Positions 13,935-27,614 of a stretch of DNA of 64,000 nt are shown in pieces. This DNA comes from Trichopria drosophilae. Lineage: Eukaryota > Arthropoda > Insecta > Hymenoptera > Diapriidae. Numbering within the stretch: the first letter of the stretch is position 1; every line of letters begins with the position of its first letter. The stretch spans positions 1 to 64,000 of the forward strand of contig JAQOWT010000017.1 of the NCBI GenBank assembly GCA_030407085.1. The letters run 5' to 3'. The notes under the pieces are model-generated. The model searched no databases, was not told where the DNA came from, and saw only the letters and a program-made list of their open reading frames with translations. The position numbers were made by a program, and so were the translations under genes.

Positions 13935-15732
13935 TTGCATTTTTTTGATATAATCAACCGTTTACCAGTTACTCGCCAATTTCTTGTTAATTTTTTCCCG
14001 CATTTTCCCGATTACCAACATTTTTACGTTAAATATAGGAAGACCGTGACGAGATACGCGAAAATGTCAGAAGATAAAAAATGCTTATATCGAGGAAATC
14101 TGAACGAATATAGAAAGAAATTTGCAAAAATTTGCACATAGGTCAATTTTGCAAATATTTCCGCGAATATTGCCCTTTCGACCATAAAAATATACGCATC
14201 ATTCTTGGAATTGAATATGATTACGTTTATATTCTTTGCAATTTTTTGATATAATCAACCGTTTACCAGTTACTCGCCAATTTCTTGTTAATTTTTTCCC
14301 GCATTTTCCCGATTACCAACATTTTTACGTTAAATATAGAAAGACCGTGACGAGATACGCGAAAATGTCAGGAGATAAAAAATGCTTATCTCGACGAAAT
14401 CTGAACGAATATAGAAAGAAATTTGGAAAAATTTGCACATAGGTCAATTTTGCACATATTTCCGCGAATATTGCCCTTTCGACCATAAAAATATACGCAT
14501 CATTCTTGGAATTCAATATGAAAACGTTTATATTCTTTGCATTTTTTTGATATAATCAACCGTTTACCAGTTACTCGCCAACTTCTTGTTAATTTTTTCC
14601 CCGCGTTTTCTCGATTACCAACACTTTTACGTTAAATATAGAAAGACCGAGACGAGATACAAGAAAATGTCAAGAGATAAAAAATACTTATCTCGACGAG
14701 ATCTGAATGAATATTCAAAGAAATTTTTCAAAATTTGCAAATTGGGCAATTTTGCAAATATTTCCGCGAATATCGCCCTTTCGACCATAACAATATACGC
14801 ATCATTCTTGGAATTGAATATGATTACGTTTATATTCTTTGCAATTTTTTGATATAATCAACCGTTTACCAGTTACTCGCCAATTTCTTGTTAATTTTTT
14901 CCCGCATTTTCCCGATTACCAATATTTTTACGTTAAATATAGAAAGACCGTGACGAGATACGCGAAAATGTCAGGAGATAAAAAATGCTTATCTCGACGA
15001 AATCTGAACGAATATAGAAAGAAATTTGCACATAGGTCAATTTTGCACATATTTCCGCGAATATTGCCCTTTCGACCATAAAAATATACGCATCATTCTT
15101 GGAATTCAATATGAAAACGTTTATATTCTTTGCATTTTTTTGATATAATCAACCGTTTACCAGTTACTCGCCAATTTCTTGTTAATTTTTTCCCGCATTT
15201 TCCCGATTACCAACATTTTTACGTTAAATATAGGAAGACCGTGACGAGATACGCGAAAATGTCAGGAGATAAAAAATGCTTATCTCGACGAAATCTGAAC
15301 GAATATAGAAATAAATTTTTCAAAAATTTGCACATTGGACAATTTTGCAAATATTTCCGCGAATATCGCCCTTTCGACCATAACAATATACGCATCATTC
15401 TTGGAATTGAATATGATTACGTTTATATTCTTTGCAATTTTTTGATATAATTAACCGTTTACCAGTTACTCGCCAATTTCTTGTCAATTTTTTCCCGCAT
15501 TTTCCCGATTACCAACATTTTTACGTTAAATATAGAAAGACCGTGACGAGATTCGCGAAAAAGTCAGGAGATAAAAAATGCTTATCTCGACGAAATCTGA
15601 ACGAATATAGAAAGAAATTTGCAAAAATTTGCACATAGGACAATTTTGCAAATATTTCCGCGAATATTGCCCTTTCGACCATAAAAATATACGCATCATT
15701 CTTGGAATTGAATATGATTACGTTTATATTCT
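13935..15732 (+). repeat. Segmental duplication (pairs with 8236-10033)
   Basis: Six units share order, private changes and a 5699 bp offset: 'cttatatcgaggaaat', G, B1, S, AB, AF with 'ataattaacc'. In the B1 unit the leading T-run (8 versus 7) and the T-run before 'ccccgcg' differ by one base each in opposite directions, so the offset is restored. Confidence 0.8.
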
Positions 15733-17114
15733 TTGCAATTTTTTGATATAATCAACCGTTTACCAGTTACTCGCCAATTTCTTGTTAATTTTTTCCCGCA
15801 TTTTCCCGATTACCAACATTTTTACGTTAAATATAGAAAGACTGTGACGAGATACGCGAAAATGTCAGGAGATAAAAAATGCTTATCTCGACGAAATCTG
15901 AACGAATATAGAAAGAAATTTTTCAAAATTTGCACATAGGTCAATTTTGCACATATTTCCGCGAATATCGCCCTTTCGACCATAACAATAAACGCATCAT
16001 TCTTGGAGTTGAATATGATTACGTTTATATTCTTTGCAATTTTTTGATATAATCAACCGTTTCCCAGTTACTCGCCAATTTCTTGTTAATTTTTTCCCGC
16101 GTTTTCTCGATTACCAACACTTTTACGTTAAATATAGAAAGACCGAGACGAGATACAAGAAAATGTCAAGAGATAAAAAATACTTATCTCGACGAGATCT
16201 GAATGAATATTCACAGAAATTATTCAAAAATTTGCAAATTGGGCAATTTTGCAAATATTTCCGCGAATATCGCCCTTTCGACCATAACAATATACGCATC
16301 ATTCTTGGAATCGAATATGATTACGTTTATATTCTTTGCAATTTTTTGATATAATCAACCGTTTACCAGTTACTCGCCAACTTCTTGTTAATTTTTTCCC
16401 CCGTTTTCTCGATTACCAACACTTTTACGTTAAATATAGAAAGACCGGGACGAGATACGCGAAAATGTCAGGAGATAAAAAATGCTTATCTTGACGAGAT
16501 CTGAATGAATATGCAAAGAAATTTTTCAAAAATTTGCACATTGGGCAATTTTGCAAATATTTCCGCGAATATCGCCCTTTCGACCATAACAATATACGCA
16601 TCATTCTTGGAATTGAATATGATTACGTTTATATTCTTTGCAATTTTTTTATATAATCAACCGTTTACCAGTTACTCGCCAATTTCTTGTTAATTTTTTC
16701 CCGCATTTTCCCGATTACCAACATTTTTACGTTAAATATAGAAAGACCGAGACGAGATACAAGAAAATGTCAAGAGATAAAAAATACTTATCTCGACGAA
16801 ATCTTAACGAATATAGAAATAAATTTTTCAAAAATTTGCACATTGGGCAATTTTGCAAATATTTCCGCGAATATCGCCCTTTCGACCATAACAATATACG
16901 CATCATTCTTGGAATTGAATATGATTACGTTTATATTCTTTGCAATTTTTTGATATAATCAACCGTTTACCAGTTACTCGCCAATTTCTTGTTAATTTTT
17001 TCCCGCATTTTCCCGATTACCAACATTTTTACGTTAAATATAGAAAGACCGTGACGAGATACGCGAAAATGTCAGGAGATAAAAAATGCTTATCTCGACG
17101 AAATCTGAACGAAT

Positions 17115-17171
17115 GGAAGAGCAACGTGGCGGGAATTAGTACATTGCTCAATTTTGGAAGTATTACCGCGA
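17115..17171 (+). repeat. Strongly diverged patch, unit length kept
   Basis: The expected 'atagaaagaaatttgcaaaa...' is replaced by a G-rich stretch with 'ggaagagcaacgtggcggg', then 'acattgctc' and 'ggaagtattacc'. The unit from 16940 to 17240 is still exactly 301 bp and its flanks are ordinary. The unit also ends with 'gaccgtaaaaatatacgtatc'. Confidence 0.8.
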
Positions 17172-18144
17172 ATATTGCCCTTTCGACCGTAAAAATATAC
17201 GTATCATTCTTGGGATTCAATATGATTACGTTTATATTCTTTGCAATTTTTTGATATAATCAACCGTTTACCAGTTACTCGCCAATTTCTTGTTAATTTT
17301 TTCCCGCATTTTCCCGATTACCAACATTTTTACGTTAAATATAGAAAGACCGTGACGAGATACGCGAAAATGTCAGTAGATAAAAAATGCTTATCTCGAC
17401 GAAATCTGAACGAATATAGAAAGAAATTTTTCAAAAATTTGCACATTGGGCAATTTTGCAAATATATCCGCGAATATCGCCCTTTCGACCATAAAAATAT
17501 ACGCATCATTCTTGGAATTGAATATGATTACGTTTATATTCTTTGCAATTTTTTGATATAATCAACCGTTTACCAGTTACTCGCCAATTTCTTGTTAATT
17601 TTTTCCCGCATTTTCCCGATTACCAACATTTTTACGTTAAATATAGAAAGACCGTGACGAGATACGCGAAAATGTCAGGAGATAAAAAATGCTTATCTCG
17701 ACGAAATCTGAACGAATATAGAAAGAAATTTGCAAAAATTTGCACATAGGTCAATTTTGCAAATATTTCCGCGAATATTGCCCTTTCGACCATAAAAATA
17801 TACGCATCATTCTTGGAATTGAATATGATTACGTTTATATTCTTTGCAATTTTTTGATATAATCAACCGTTTACCAGTTACTCGCCAATTTCTTGTTAAT
17901 TTTTTCCCGCATTTTCCCGATTACCAACATTTTTACGTTAAATATAGAAAGACCGTGACGAGATACGCGAAAATGTCAGGAGATAAAAAATGCTTATCTC
18001 GACGAAATCTGAACGAATATAGAAAGAAATTTGGAAAAATTTGCACATAGGTCAATTTTGCACATATTTCCGCGAATATTGCCCTTTCGACCATAAAAAT
18101 ATACGCATCATTCTTGGAATTCAATATGAAAACGTTTATATTCT

Positions 18145-19048
18145 TTGCATTTTTTTGATATAATCAACCGTTTCCCAGTTACTCGCCAATTTCTTGTTAA
18201 TTTTTCCCCGCGTTTTCTCGATTACCAACACTTTTACGTTAAATATAGAAAGACCGAGACGAGATACAAGAAAATGTCAAGAGATAAAAAATACTTATCT
18301 CGACGAGATCTGAATGAATATTCAAAGAAATTTTTCAAAATTTGCAAATTGGGCAATTTTGCAAATATTTCCGCGAATATCGCCCTTTCGACCATAACAA
18401 TATACGCATCATTCTTGGAATTGAATATGATTACGTTTATATTCTTTGCAATTTTTTGATATAATCAACCGTTTACCAGTTACTCGCCAATTTCTTGTTA
18501 ATTTTTTCCCGCGTTTTCTCAATTACCAACACTTTTACGTTAAATATAGGAAGACCGAGAAGAGATACAAGAAAATGTCAAGAGATAAAAAATACTTATC
18601 TCGACGAGATCTCAATGAATATTCAAAGAAATTTTTCAAAAATTTGCACATTGGGCAATTTTGCAAATATTTCCGCGAATATCGCCCTTTCGACCATAAC
18701 AATATACGCATCATTCTTGGAATTGAATATGATTACGTTTATATTCTATGCAATTTTTTGATATAATCAACCGTTTACCAGTTACTCGCCAATTTCTTGT
18801 CAATTTTTTCCCGCATTTTCCCGATTACCAACATTTTTACGTTAAATATAGAAAGACCGTGACGAGATTCGCGAAAAAGTCATGAGATAAAAAATGCTTA
18901 TCTCGACGAAATCTGAACGAATATAGAAAGAAATTTGCAAAAATTTGCACATAGGTCAATTTTGCAAATATTTCCGCGAATATTGCCCTTTCGACCATAA
19001 AAATATACGCATCATTCTTGGAATTCAATATGAAAACGTTTATATTCT
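18145..19048 (+). repeat. Clean B1-B2-AF triplet (reference copy)
   Basis: B1 at 18145 ('tccccgcg', 'gagacgagatacaag'), B2 at 18446 ('tctcaatt', 'gagaagagatac', 'gatctcaatg', ending 'ctatgcaa'), AF at 18748 ('cttgtcaa', 'gattcgcgaaaaagtcatgag'). The triplet recurs at 31035, 33445, 39173, 47863 and 56288. Part-copies lie at 2531-3735, 10636-11539, 41572 (B2-AF), 45467 (B2-AF), 49962 (B1-AF) and, inverted, at 62764-62161 (B1-B2) and 63968-63365 (B2-AF). This is the best defined higher-order motif of the array. Confidence 0.75.
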
Positions 19049-22000
19049 TTGCAATTTTTTGATATAATCAACCGTTTACCAGTTACTCGCCAATTTCTTG
19101 TTAATTTTTTCCCGCATTTTCCCGATTACCAACATTTTTACGTTAAATATAGAAAGACCGTGACGAGATACGCGAAAATGTCAGAAGATAAAAAATGCTT
19201 ATCTCGACGAAATCTGAACGAATATAGAAAGAAATTTAAAAAAAATTGCACATAGGTCAATTTTGCACATATTTCCGCGAATATCGCCCTTTCGACCATA
19301 AAAATATACGCATTATTCTTGGAATTGAATATGATTACGTTTATATTCTTTGCAATTTTTTGATATAATCAACCGTTTACCAGTTACTCGCCAATTTCTT
19401 GTTAATTTTTTCCCGCATTTTCCCGATTACCAATATTTTTACGTTAAATATAGAAAGACCGTGACGAGATACGCGAAAATGTCAGGAGATAAAAAATGCT
19501 TATCTCGACGAAATCTGAACGAATATAGAAATAAATTTTTCAAAAATTTGCACATAGGGCAATTTTGCAAGTATTTCCGCGAATATCGCCCTTTCGACCA
19601 TAACAATATACGCATCATTCTTGGAATTGAATATGATTACGTTTATATTCTTTGCAATTTTTTGATATAATCAACCGTTTACCAGTTACTCGCCAATTTC
19701 TTGTTAATTTTTTCCCGCATTTTCCCGATTACCAACATCTTTACGTTAAATATAGAAAGACCGTGACGAGATACGCGAAAATGACATGAGATAAAAAATG
19801 CTTATCTCGACGAAATCTGAACGAATATAGAAAGAAATTTGCAAAAATTTGCACATAGGTCAATTTTGCACATAGCTCCGCCAATATTGCCCTTTCGACC
19901 ATAAAAATATACGCATCATTCTTGGAATTGAATATGATTACGTTTATATTCTTTGCAATTTTTTGATATAATCAACCGTTTACCAGTTACTCGCCAATTT
20001 CTTGTTAATTTTTTCCCGCATTTTCCCGATTACCAACATCTTTACGTTAAATATAGAAAGACCGTGACGAGATACGCGAAAATGTCAGGAGATAAAAAAT
20101 GCTTATCTCGACGAAATCTGAACGAATATAGAAAGAAATTTGCACATAGGTCAATTTTGCACATATTTCCGCGAATATTGCCCTTTCGACCATAAAAATA
20201 TACGCATCATTCTTGGAATTCAATATGAAAACGTTTATATTCTTTGCATTTTTTTGATATAATCAACCGTTTACCAGTTACTCGCCAATTTCTTGTTAAT
20301 TTTTTCCCGCATTTTCCCGATTACCAACATTTTTACGTTAAATATAGGAAGACCGTGACGAGATACGCGAAAATGTCAGGAGATAAAAAATGCTTATCTC
20401 GACGAAATCTGAACGAATATAGAAATAAATTTTTCAAAAATTTGCACATTGGACAATTTTGCAAATATTTCCGCGAATATCGCCCTTTCGACCATAACAA
20501 TATACGCATCATTCTTGGAATTGAATATGATTACGTTTATATTCTTTGCAATTTTTTGATATAATCAACCGTTTACCAGTTACTCGCCAATTTCTTGTCA
20601 ATTTTTTCCCGCATTTTCCCGATTACCAACATTTTTACGTTAAATATAGAAAGACCGTGACGAGATTCGCGAAAATGTCAGGAGATAAAAAATGCTTATC
20701 TCGACGAAATCTGAACGAATATAGAAAGAAATTTGCAAAAATTTGCACATAGGTCAATTTTGCAAATATTTCCGCGAATATTGCCCTTTCGACCATAAAA
20801 ATATACGCATCATTCTTGGAATTGAATATGATTACGTTTATATTCTTTGCAATTTTTTGATATAATCAACCGTTTACCAGTTACTCGCCAATTTCTTGTT
20901 AATTTTTTCCCGCATTTTCCCGATTACCAACATTTTTACGTTAAATATAGAAAGAGCGTGACGAGATACGCGAAATTACAGGAGATAAAAAATGCTTATC
21001 TCGACGAAATCTGAACGAATATAGAAAAAAATTTGCAAAAATTTGCACATAGGTCAATTTTGCAAATATTTCCGCGAATATCGCCCTTTCGACCATAACA
21101 ATATACGCATCATTCTTGGAATTGAATATGATTACGTTTATATTCTTTGCAATTTTTTGATATAATCAACCGTTTACCAGTTACTCGCCAATTTCTTGTT
21201 AATTTTGTCCCGCATTTTCCCGATTACCAACACTTTTACGTTAAATATAGAAAGACCGTGACGAGATACGCGAAAATGTCAGAAGATAAAAAATGCTTAT
21301 CTCGACGAAATCTGAATGAATATACAAATAAATTTTCAAAAATTTGCACATTGGGCAATTTTGCAAATATATCCGCGAATATCGCCCTTTCGACCATAAA
21401 AATATACGCATTATTCTTGGAATTGAATATGATTACGTTTATATTCTTTGCAATTTTTTGATATAATCAACCGTTTACCAGTTACTCGCCAATTTCTTGT
21501 TAATTTTTTCCCGCATTTTCCCGATTACCAACATTTTTACGTTAAATATAGAAAGACCGTGACGAGATACGCGAAAATGTCAGGAGATAAAAAATGCTTA
21601 TCTCGACGAAATCTGAACGAATATAGAAAGAAATTTGCACATTGGGCAATTTTTCAAATATTTCCGCGAATATCGCCCTTTCGACCATAACAATATACGC
21701 ATCATTCTTGGAATTGAATATGATTACGTTTATATTCTTTGCAATTTTTTGATATAATCAACCGTTTACCAGTTACTCGCCAATTTATTGTTAATTTTTT
21801 CCCGCATTTTCCCGATTACCAACATTTTTACGTTAAATATAGAAAGACCGTGACGAGATACGCGAAAATGTCAGGAGATAAAAAATGCTTATCTCGACGA
21901 AATCTGAACGAATATAGAAATAAATTTTTCAAAAATTTGCACATAGGTCAATTTTGCAAATATTTCCTCGAATATTGCCCTTTCGACCATAACAATATAC

Positions 22001-25000
22001 GCATCATTCTTGGAATTGAATATGATTACGTTTATATTCTTTGCAATTTTTTGATATAATCAACCGTTTACCAGTTACTCGCCAATTTCTTGTTAATTTT
22101 TTCCCGCATTTTCCCGATTACCAACATTTTTACGTTAAATATAGAAAGACCGTGACGAGATACGCGAAAATGTCAGGAGATAAAAAATACTTATCTTGAC
22201 GAAATCTGAACGAATATAGAAAGAAATTTGCAAAAATTTGCACATAGGTCAATTTTGCAAATATTTCCGCGAATATTGCCCTTTCGACCATAACAATATA
22301 CGCATCATTCTTGGAATTCAATATGATAATGTTTATATTCTTTGCAATTTTTTGATATAATCAACCGTTTACCAGTTACTCGCCAACATCTTGTTAATTT
22401 TTTCCCGCATTTTCCCAATTACCAACATTTTTACGTTAAATATAGAAAGACCGTGACGAGATACGCGAAAATGTCAGGAGATAAAGAATGCTTATCTCGA
22501 CGAAATCTGAACGAATATAGAAAGAAATTTTCAAAAATTTGCACATTGGGCAATTTTGCAAATATTTCCGCGAATATCGCCCTTTCGACCATAACAATAT
22601 ACGCATCATTCTTGGAATTGAATATGATTACGTTTATATTCTTTGCAATTTTTTGATATAATCAACCGTTTACCAGTTACTCGCCAATTTCTTGTTAATT
22701 TTTTCCCGCATTTTCCCGATTACCAACATTTTTACGTTAAATATAGAAAGACCGTGACGAGATACGCGAAAATGTCAGTAGATAAAAAATGCTTATCTCG
22801 ACGAAATCTGAACGAATATAGAAAGAAATTTGCAAAAATTTGCACATAGGTCAATTTTGCAAATATTTCCGCGAATATTGCCCTTTCGACCATAACAATA
22901 TACGCATCATTCTTGGAATTGAATATGATTACGTTTATATTCTTTGCAATTTTTTGATATAATCAACCGTTTACCAGTTACTCGCCAATTTCTTGTTAAT
23001 TTTTCCCCGCATTTTCTCGATTACTAACACTTTTACGTTAAATATAGAAAGACCGTGACGAGATACGCGAAAATGTCAGGAGATAAAAAATGCTTATCTC
23101 GACGAAATCTGAACGAATATTCAAAGAAATTTTTCAAAAATTTGCACATTGGGCAATTTTGCAAATATTTCCGCGAATATCGCCCTTTCGGCCATAACAA
23201 TATACGCATCATTCTTGGAATTGAATATGATTACGTTTATATTCTTTGCAATTTTTTGATATAATCAACCGTTTACCAGTTACTGGCCAATTTCTTGTTA
23301 ATTTTTTCCCGCATTTTCCCGATTACCAACATTTTTACGTTAAATATAGAAAGACCGTGACGAGATACGCGAAAATGTCAGGAGATAAAAAATGCTTATC
23401 TGGACGAAATCTGAACGAATATAGAAAGAAATTTGCACATTGGTGAATTTTGCAAATATTTCCGCGAATATTGCCCTTTCGACCGTAAAAATATACGTAT
23501 CATTCTTGGGATTGAATATGATTACGTTTATATTCTTTGCAATTTTTTGATATAATCAACCGTTTACCAGTTACTCGCCAATTTCTTGTTAATTTTTTCC
23601 CGCATTTTCCCGATTACCAAGATTTTTACGTTAAATATAGAAAGACCGTGACGAGATACGCGAAAATGTCACGAGATAAAAAATGCTTATCTCGACGAAA
23701 TCTGAACGAATATAGAAAGAAATTTGCAAAAATTTGCACATAGGTCAATTTTGCAAATATTTCCGCGAATATCGCCCTTTCGACCATAACAATATACGCA
23801 TCATTCTTGGAATTGAATATGATTACGTTTATATTCTTTGCAATTTTTTGATATAATCAACCGTTTACCAGTTACTCGCCAATTTCTTGTTAATTTTTTC
23901 CCGCATTTTCCCGATTACCAACATTTTTACGTTAAATATAGAAAGACCGTGACGAGATACGCGAAAATGTCAGGAGATAAAAAATGCTTATCTCGACGAA
24001 ATCTGAACGAATATAGAAAGAAATTTGCAAAAATTTGCACATAGGTCAATTTTGCAAATATTTCCGCGAATATTGCCCTTTCGACCATAAAAATATACGC
24101 ATCATTCTTGGAATTCAATATGAAAACGTTTATATTCTTTGCATTTTTTTGATATAATCAACCGTTTACCAGTTACTCGCCAATTTCTTGTTAATTTTTT
24201 CCCGCATTTTCCCGATTACCAACATTTTTACGTTAAATATAGAAAGACCGTGACGAGATACGCGAAAATGTCAGGAGATAAAAAATGCTTATCTCGACGA
24301 AATCTGAACGAATATTCAAAGAAATTTTTCAAAAATTTGCACATTGGGCAATTTTGCAAATATTTCCGCGAATATCGCCCTTTCGACCATAACAATATAC
24401 GCATCATTCTTGGAATTGAATATGATTACGTTTATATTCTTTGCAATTTTTTGATATAATCAACCGTTTACCAGTTACTCGCCAATTTCTTGTTAATTTT
24501 TTCCCGCATTTTCCCGATTACCAACATTTTTACGTTAAATATAGAAAGACCGTGACGAGATACGCGAAAATGTCAGGAGATAAAAAATGCTTATCTCGAC
24601 GAAATCTGAACGAATATAGAAAGAAATTTTCAAAAATTTGCACATAGGTCAATTTTGCAAATATTTCAGGGAATATTGCCCTTTCGACCATAAAAATATA
24701 CGCATCATTCTTGGAATTGAATATGATTACGTTTATATTCTTTGCAATTTTTTGATATAATCAACCGTTTACCAGTTACTCGCCAATTTCTTGTTAATTT
24801 TTTCCCGCATTTTCTCGATTACCAACATTTTTACGTTAAATATAGAAAGACCGTAACGAGATACGCGAAAATGTCAGGAGATAAAAAATGCTTATCTCGA
24901 CGAAATCTGAACGAATATAGAAAGAAATTTGCAAAAATTTGCACATAGGTCAATTTTGCAAATATTTCCGCGAATATTGCCCTTTCGACCATAAAAATAT

Positions 25001-27349
25001 ACGCATCATTCTTGGAATTGAATATGATTACGTTTATATTCTTTGCAATTTTTTGATATAATCAACCGTTTACCAGTTACTCGCCAATTTCTTGTTAATT
25101 TTTTCCCGCATTTTCCCGATTACCAACATTTTTACGTTAAATATAGAAAGACCGTGACGAGATACAAGAAAATGTGAGGAGATAAAAAATGCTTATCTCG
25201 ACGAAATCTGAATGAATATAGAAAGAAATTTTTCAAAATTTGCACATTGGGCAATTTTGCAAATATTTCCGCGAATATCGCCCTTTCGACCATAAAAATA
25301 TACGCATCATTCTTGGAATTGAATATGATTACGTTTATATTCTTTGCAATTTTTTGATATAATCAACCGTTTACCAGTTACTCGCCAATTTCTTGTTAAT
25401 TTTTTCCCGCATTTTCCCGATTACCAACATTTTTACGTTAAATATAGAAAGACCGTGACGAGATACGCGAAAATGTCAGGAGATAAAAAATGCTTATCTC
25501 GACGAAATCTGAACGAATATAGAAAGAAATTTGCACATAGGTCAATTTTGCACATATTTCCGCGAATATTGCCCTTTCGACCATAAAAATATACGCATCA
25601 TTCTTGGAATTGAATATGATTACGTTTATATTCTTTGCAATTTTTTGATATAATCAACCGTTTACCAGTTACTCGCCAATTTCTTGTTAATTTTTTCCCG
25701 CATTTTCCCGATTACCAACATTTTTACGTTAAATATAGAAAGACCGTGACGAGATACGCGAAAATGTCAGGAGATAAAAAATGCTTATCTCGACGAAATC
25801 TGAACGAATATAGAAAGAAATTTGCAAAAATTTGCACATAGGTCAATTTTGCAAATATTTCCGCGAATATTGCCCTTTCGACCATAACAATATACGCATC
25901 ATTCTTGGAATTGAATATGATTACGTTTATATTCTTTGCAATTTTTTGATATAATCAACCGTTTACCAGTTACTCGCCAATTTCTTGTTAATTTTTTCCC
26001 GCATTTTCCCGATTACCAACATTTTTACGTTAAATATAGAAAGACCGTGACGAGATACGCGAAAAAGTCATGAGATAAAAAATGCTTATCTCGACGAAAT
26101 CTGAACGAATATAGAAAGAAATTTTCAAAAATTTGCACATTGGGCAATTTTGCAAATATTTCCGCGAATATCGCCCTTTCGACCATAAAAATATACGCAT
26201 CATTCTTGGAATTGAATATGATTACGTTTATATTCTTTGCAATTTTTTGATATAATCAACCGTTTACCAGTTACTCGCCAATTTCTTGTTAATTTTTTCC
26301 CGCATTTTCTCGATTACCAACATTTTTACGTTAAATATAGAAAGACCGTGACGAGATACGCGAAAATGTCAAGAGATAAAAAATGCTTATCTCGACGAAA
26401 TCTGAACGAATATAGAAATAAATTTGCAAAAATTTGCACATAGGTAAATATAGCAAATATTTCCGCGAATATGGCACTTTCGACCATAAAAATATACGCA
26501 TCATTCTTGGAATTGAATATGATTACGTTTATATTCTTTGCAATTTTTTGATATAATCAACCGTTTACCAGTTACTCGCCAATTTCTTGTTAATTTTTTC
26601 CCGCATTTTCCCGATTACCAACATTTTTACGTTAAATATAGAAAGACCGTGACGAGATACGCGAAAATGTCAGGAGATAAAAAATGCTTATCTCGACGAA
26701 ATCTGAACGAATATAGAAAGAAATTTTGCAAAAATTTGCACATAGGTCAATTTTGCAAATATTTCCGCGAATATCGCCCTTTCGACCATAAAAATATACG
26801 CATCATTCTTGGAATTGAATATGATTACGTTTATATTCTTTGCAATTTTTTGATATAATCAACCGTTTACCAGTTACTCGCCAATTTCTTGTTAATTTTT
26901 TCCCGCATTTTCCCGATTACCAACATTTTTACGTTAAATATAGAAAGACCGTGACGAGATACGCGAAAATGTCAGGAGATAAAAAATGCTTATCTCGACG
27001 AAATCTAAACGAATATAGAAAGAAATTTGCACATAGGTCAATTTTGCAAATATTTCCGCGAATATCGCCCTATCGACCATAACAATATAAGCATCATTCT
27101 TGGAATTGAATCTGATTACGTTTATATTGTTTGCAATTTTTTGATATAATCAACCGTTTACCAGTTACTCGCCAATTTCTTGTTAATTTTTTCCCGCATT
27201 TTCCCGATTACCAACATTTTTACGTTAAATATAGAAAGACCGTGACGAGATACGCGAAAATGTCAGGAGATAAAAAATACTTATCTTGACGAAATCTGAA
27301 CGAATATAGAAAGAAATTTGCAAAAATTTGCACATAGGTCAATTTTGCA

Positions 27350-27367
27350 AATATTTCCGCGAATATT
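27350..27367. repeat. AATATT-tccgcg-AATATT dyad of the unit (example)
   Basis: Two copies of the self-complementary hexamer 'aatatt' flank a 6-base 'tccgcg' spacer. B-class units change the second copy to 'aatatc', so the dyad is perfect only in A, G and S units. It could be a protein-binding site in satellite chromatin, but nothing in the sequence shows this. Confidence 0.6.
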
Positions 27368-27567
27368 GCCCTTTCGACCATAAAAATATACGCATCATTC
27401 TTGGAATTGAATATGATTACGTTTATATTCTTTGCAATTTTTTGATATAATCAACCGTTTACCAGTTACTCGCCAATTTCTTGTTAATTTTTTCCCGCAT
27501 TTTCCCGATTACCAACATTTTTACGTTAAATATAGAAAGACCGTGACGAGATACGCGAAAATGTCAG

Positions 27568-27588
27568 GAGATAAAAAATGCTTATCTC
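27568..27588. repeat. Conserved 7 bp stem-loop of the unit (example)
   Basis: Arms 'gagataa' and 'ttatctc' are perfect reverse complements, separated by a 7-base loop 'aaaatgc' (A units) or 'aaaatac' (B units). The same arms occur in almost every unit of both classes and on the opposite strand in the inverted block. Only diverged patch units lose an arm, for example near 36000 and 47407. A and B units differ on both sides of the arms ('tcagg'/'tcaag' before, 'cgaaat'/'cgagat' after) while the arms are kept. Confidence 0.85.
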
Positions 27589-27614
27589 GACGAAATCTGA
27601 ACGAATATAGAAAG

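Larger units (their letters stand above)
12741..18144 (+). repeat. Array segment 5: third S-A-G-B1-S module
   Basis: Unit map: 12741 S, 13032 A, 13333 G, 13634 G, 13935 A with 'cttatatcgaggaaat', 14236 G, about 14537 B1, 14839 S, 15130 AB, 15432 AF with 'ataattaacc', 15733 A, 16034 B, about 16336 B ('ttcccccg', 'atcttgacgag'), 16638 mixed A/B, 16940 A with a diverged patch, 17241 AB, 17543 A, 17844 G. Units 13935-15732 match 8236-10033 at a constant offset of 5699 bp. Confidence 0.7.

Noticed and set aside
17115..17171. Inserted transposon fragment
   Set aside because: The unit keeps exactly 301 bp, there is no target-site duplication or terminal repeat, and the edges grade into normal sequence in register.
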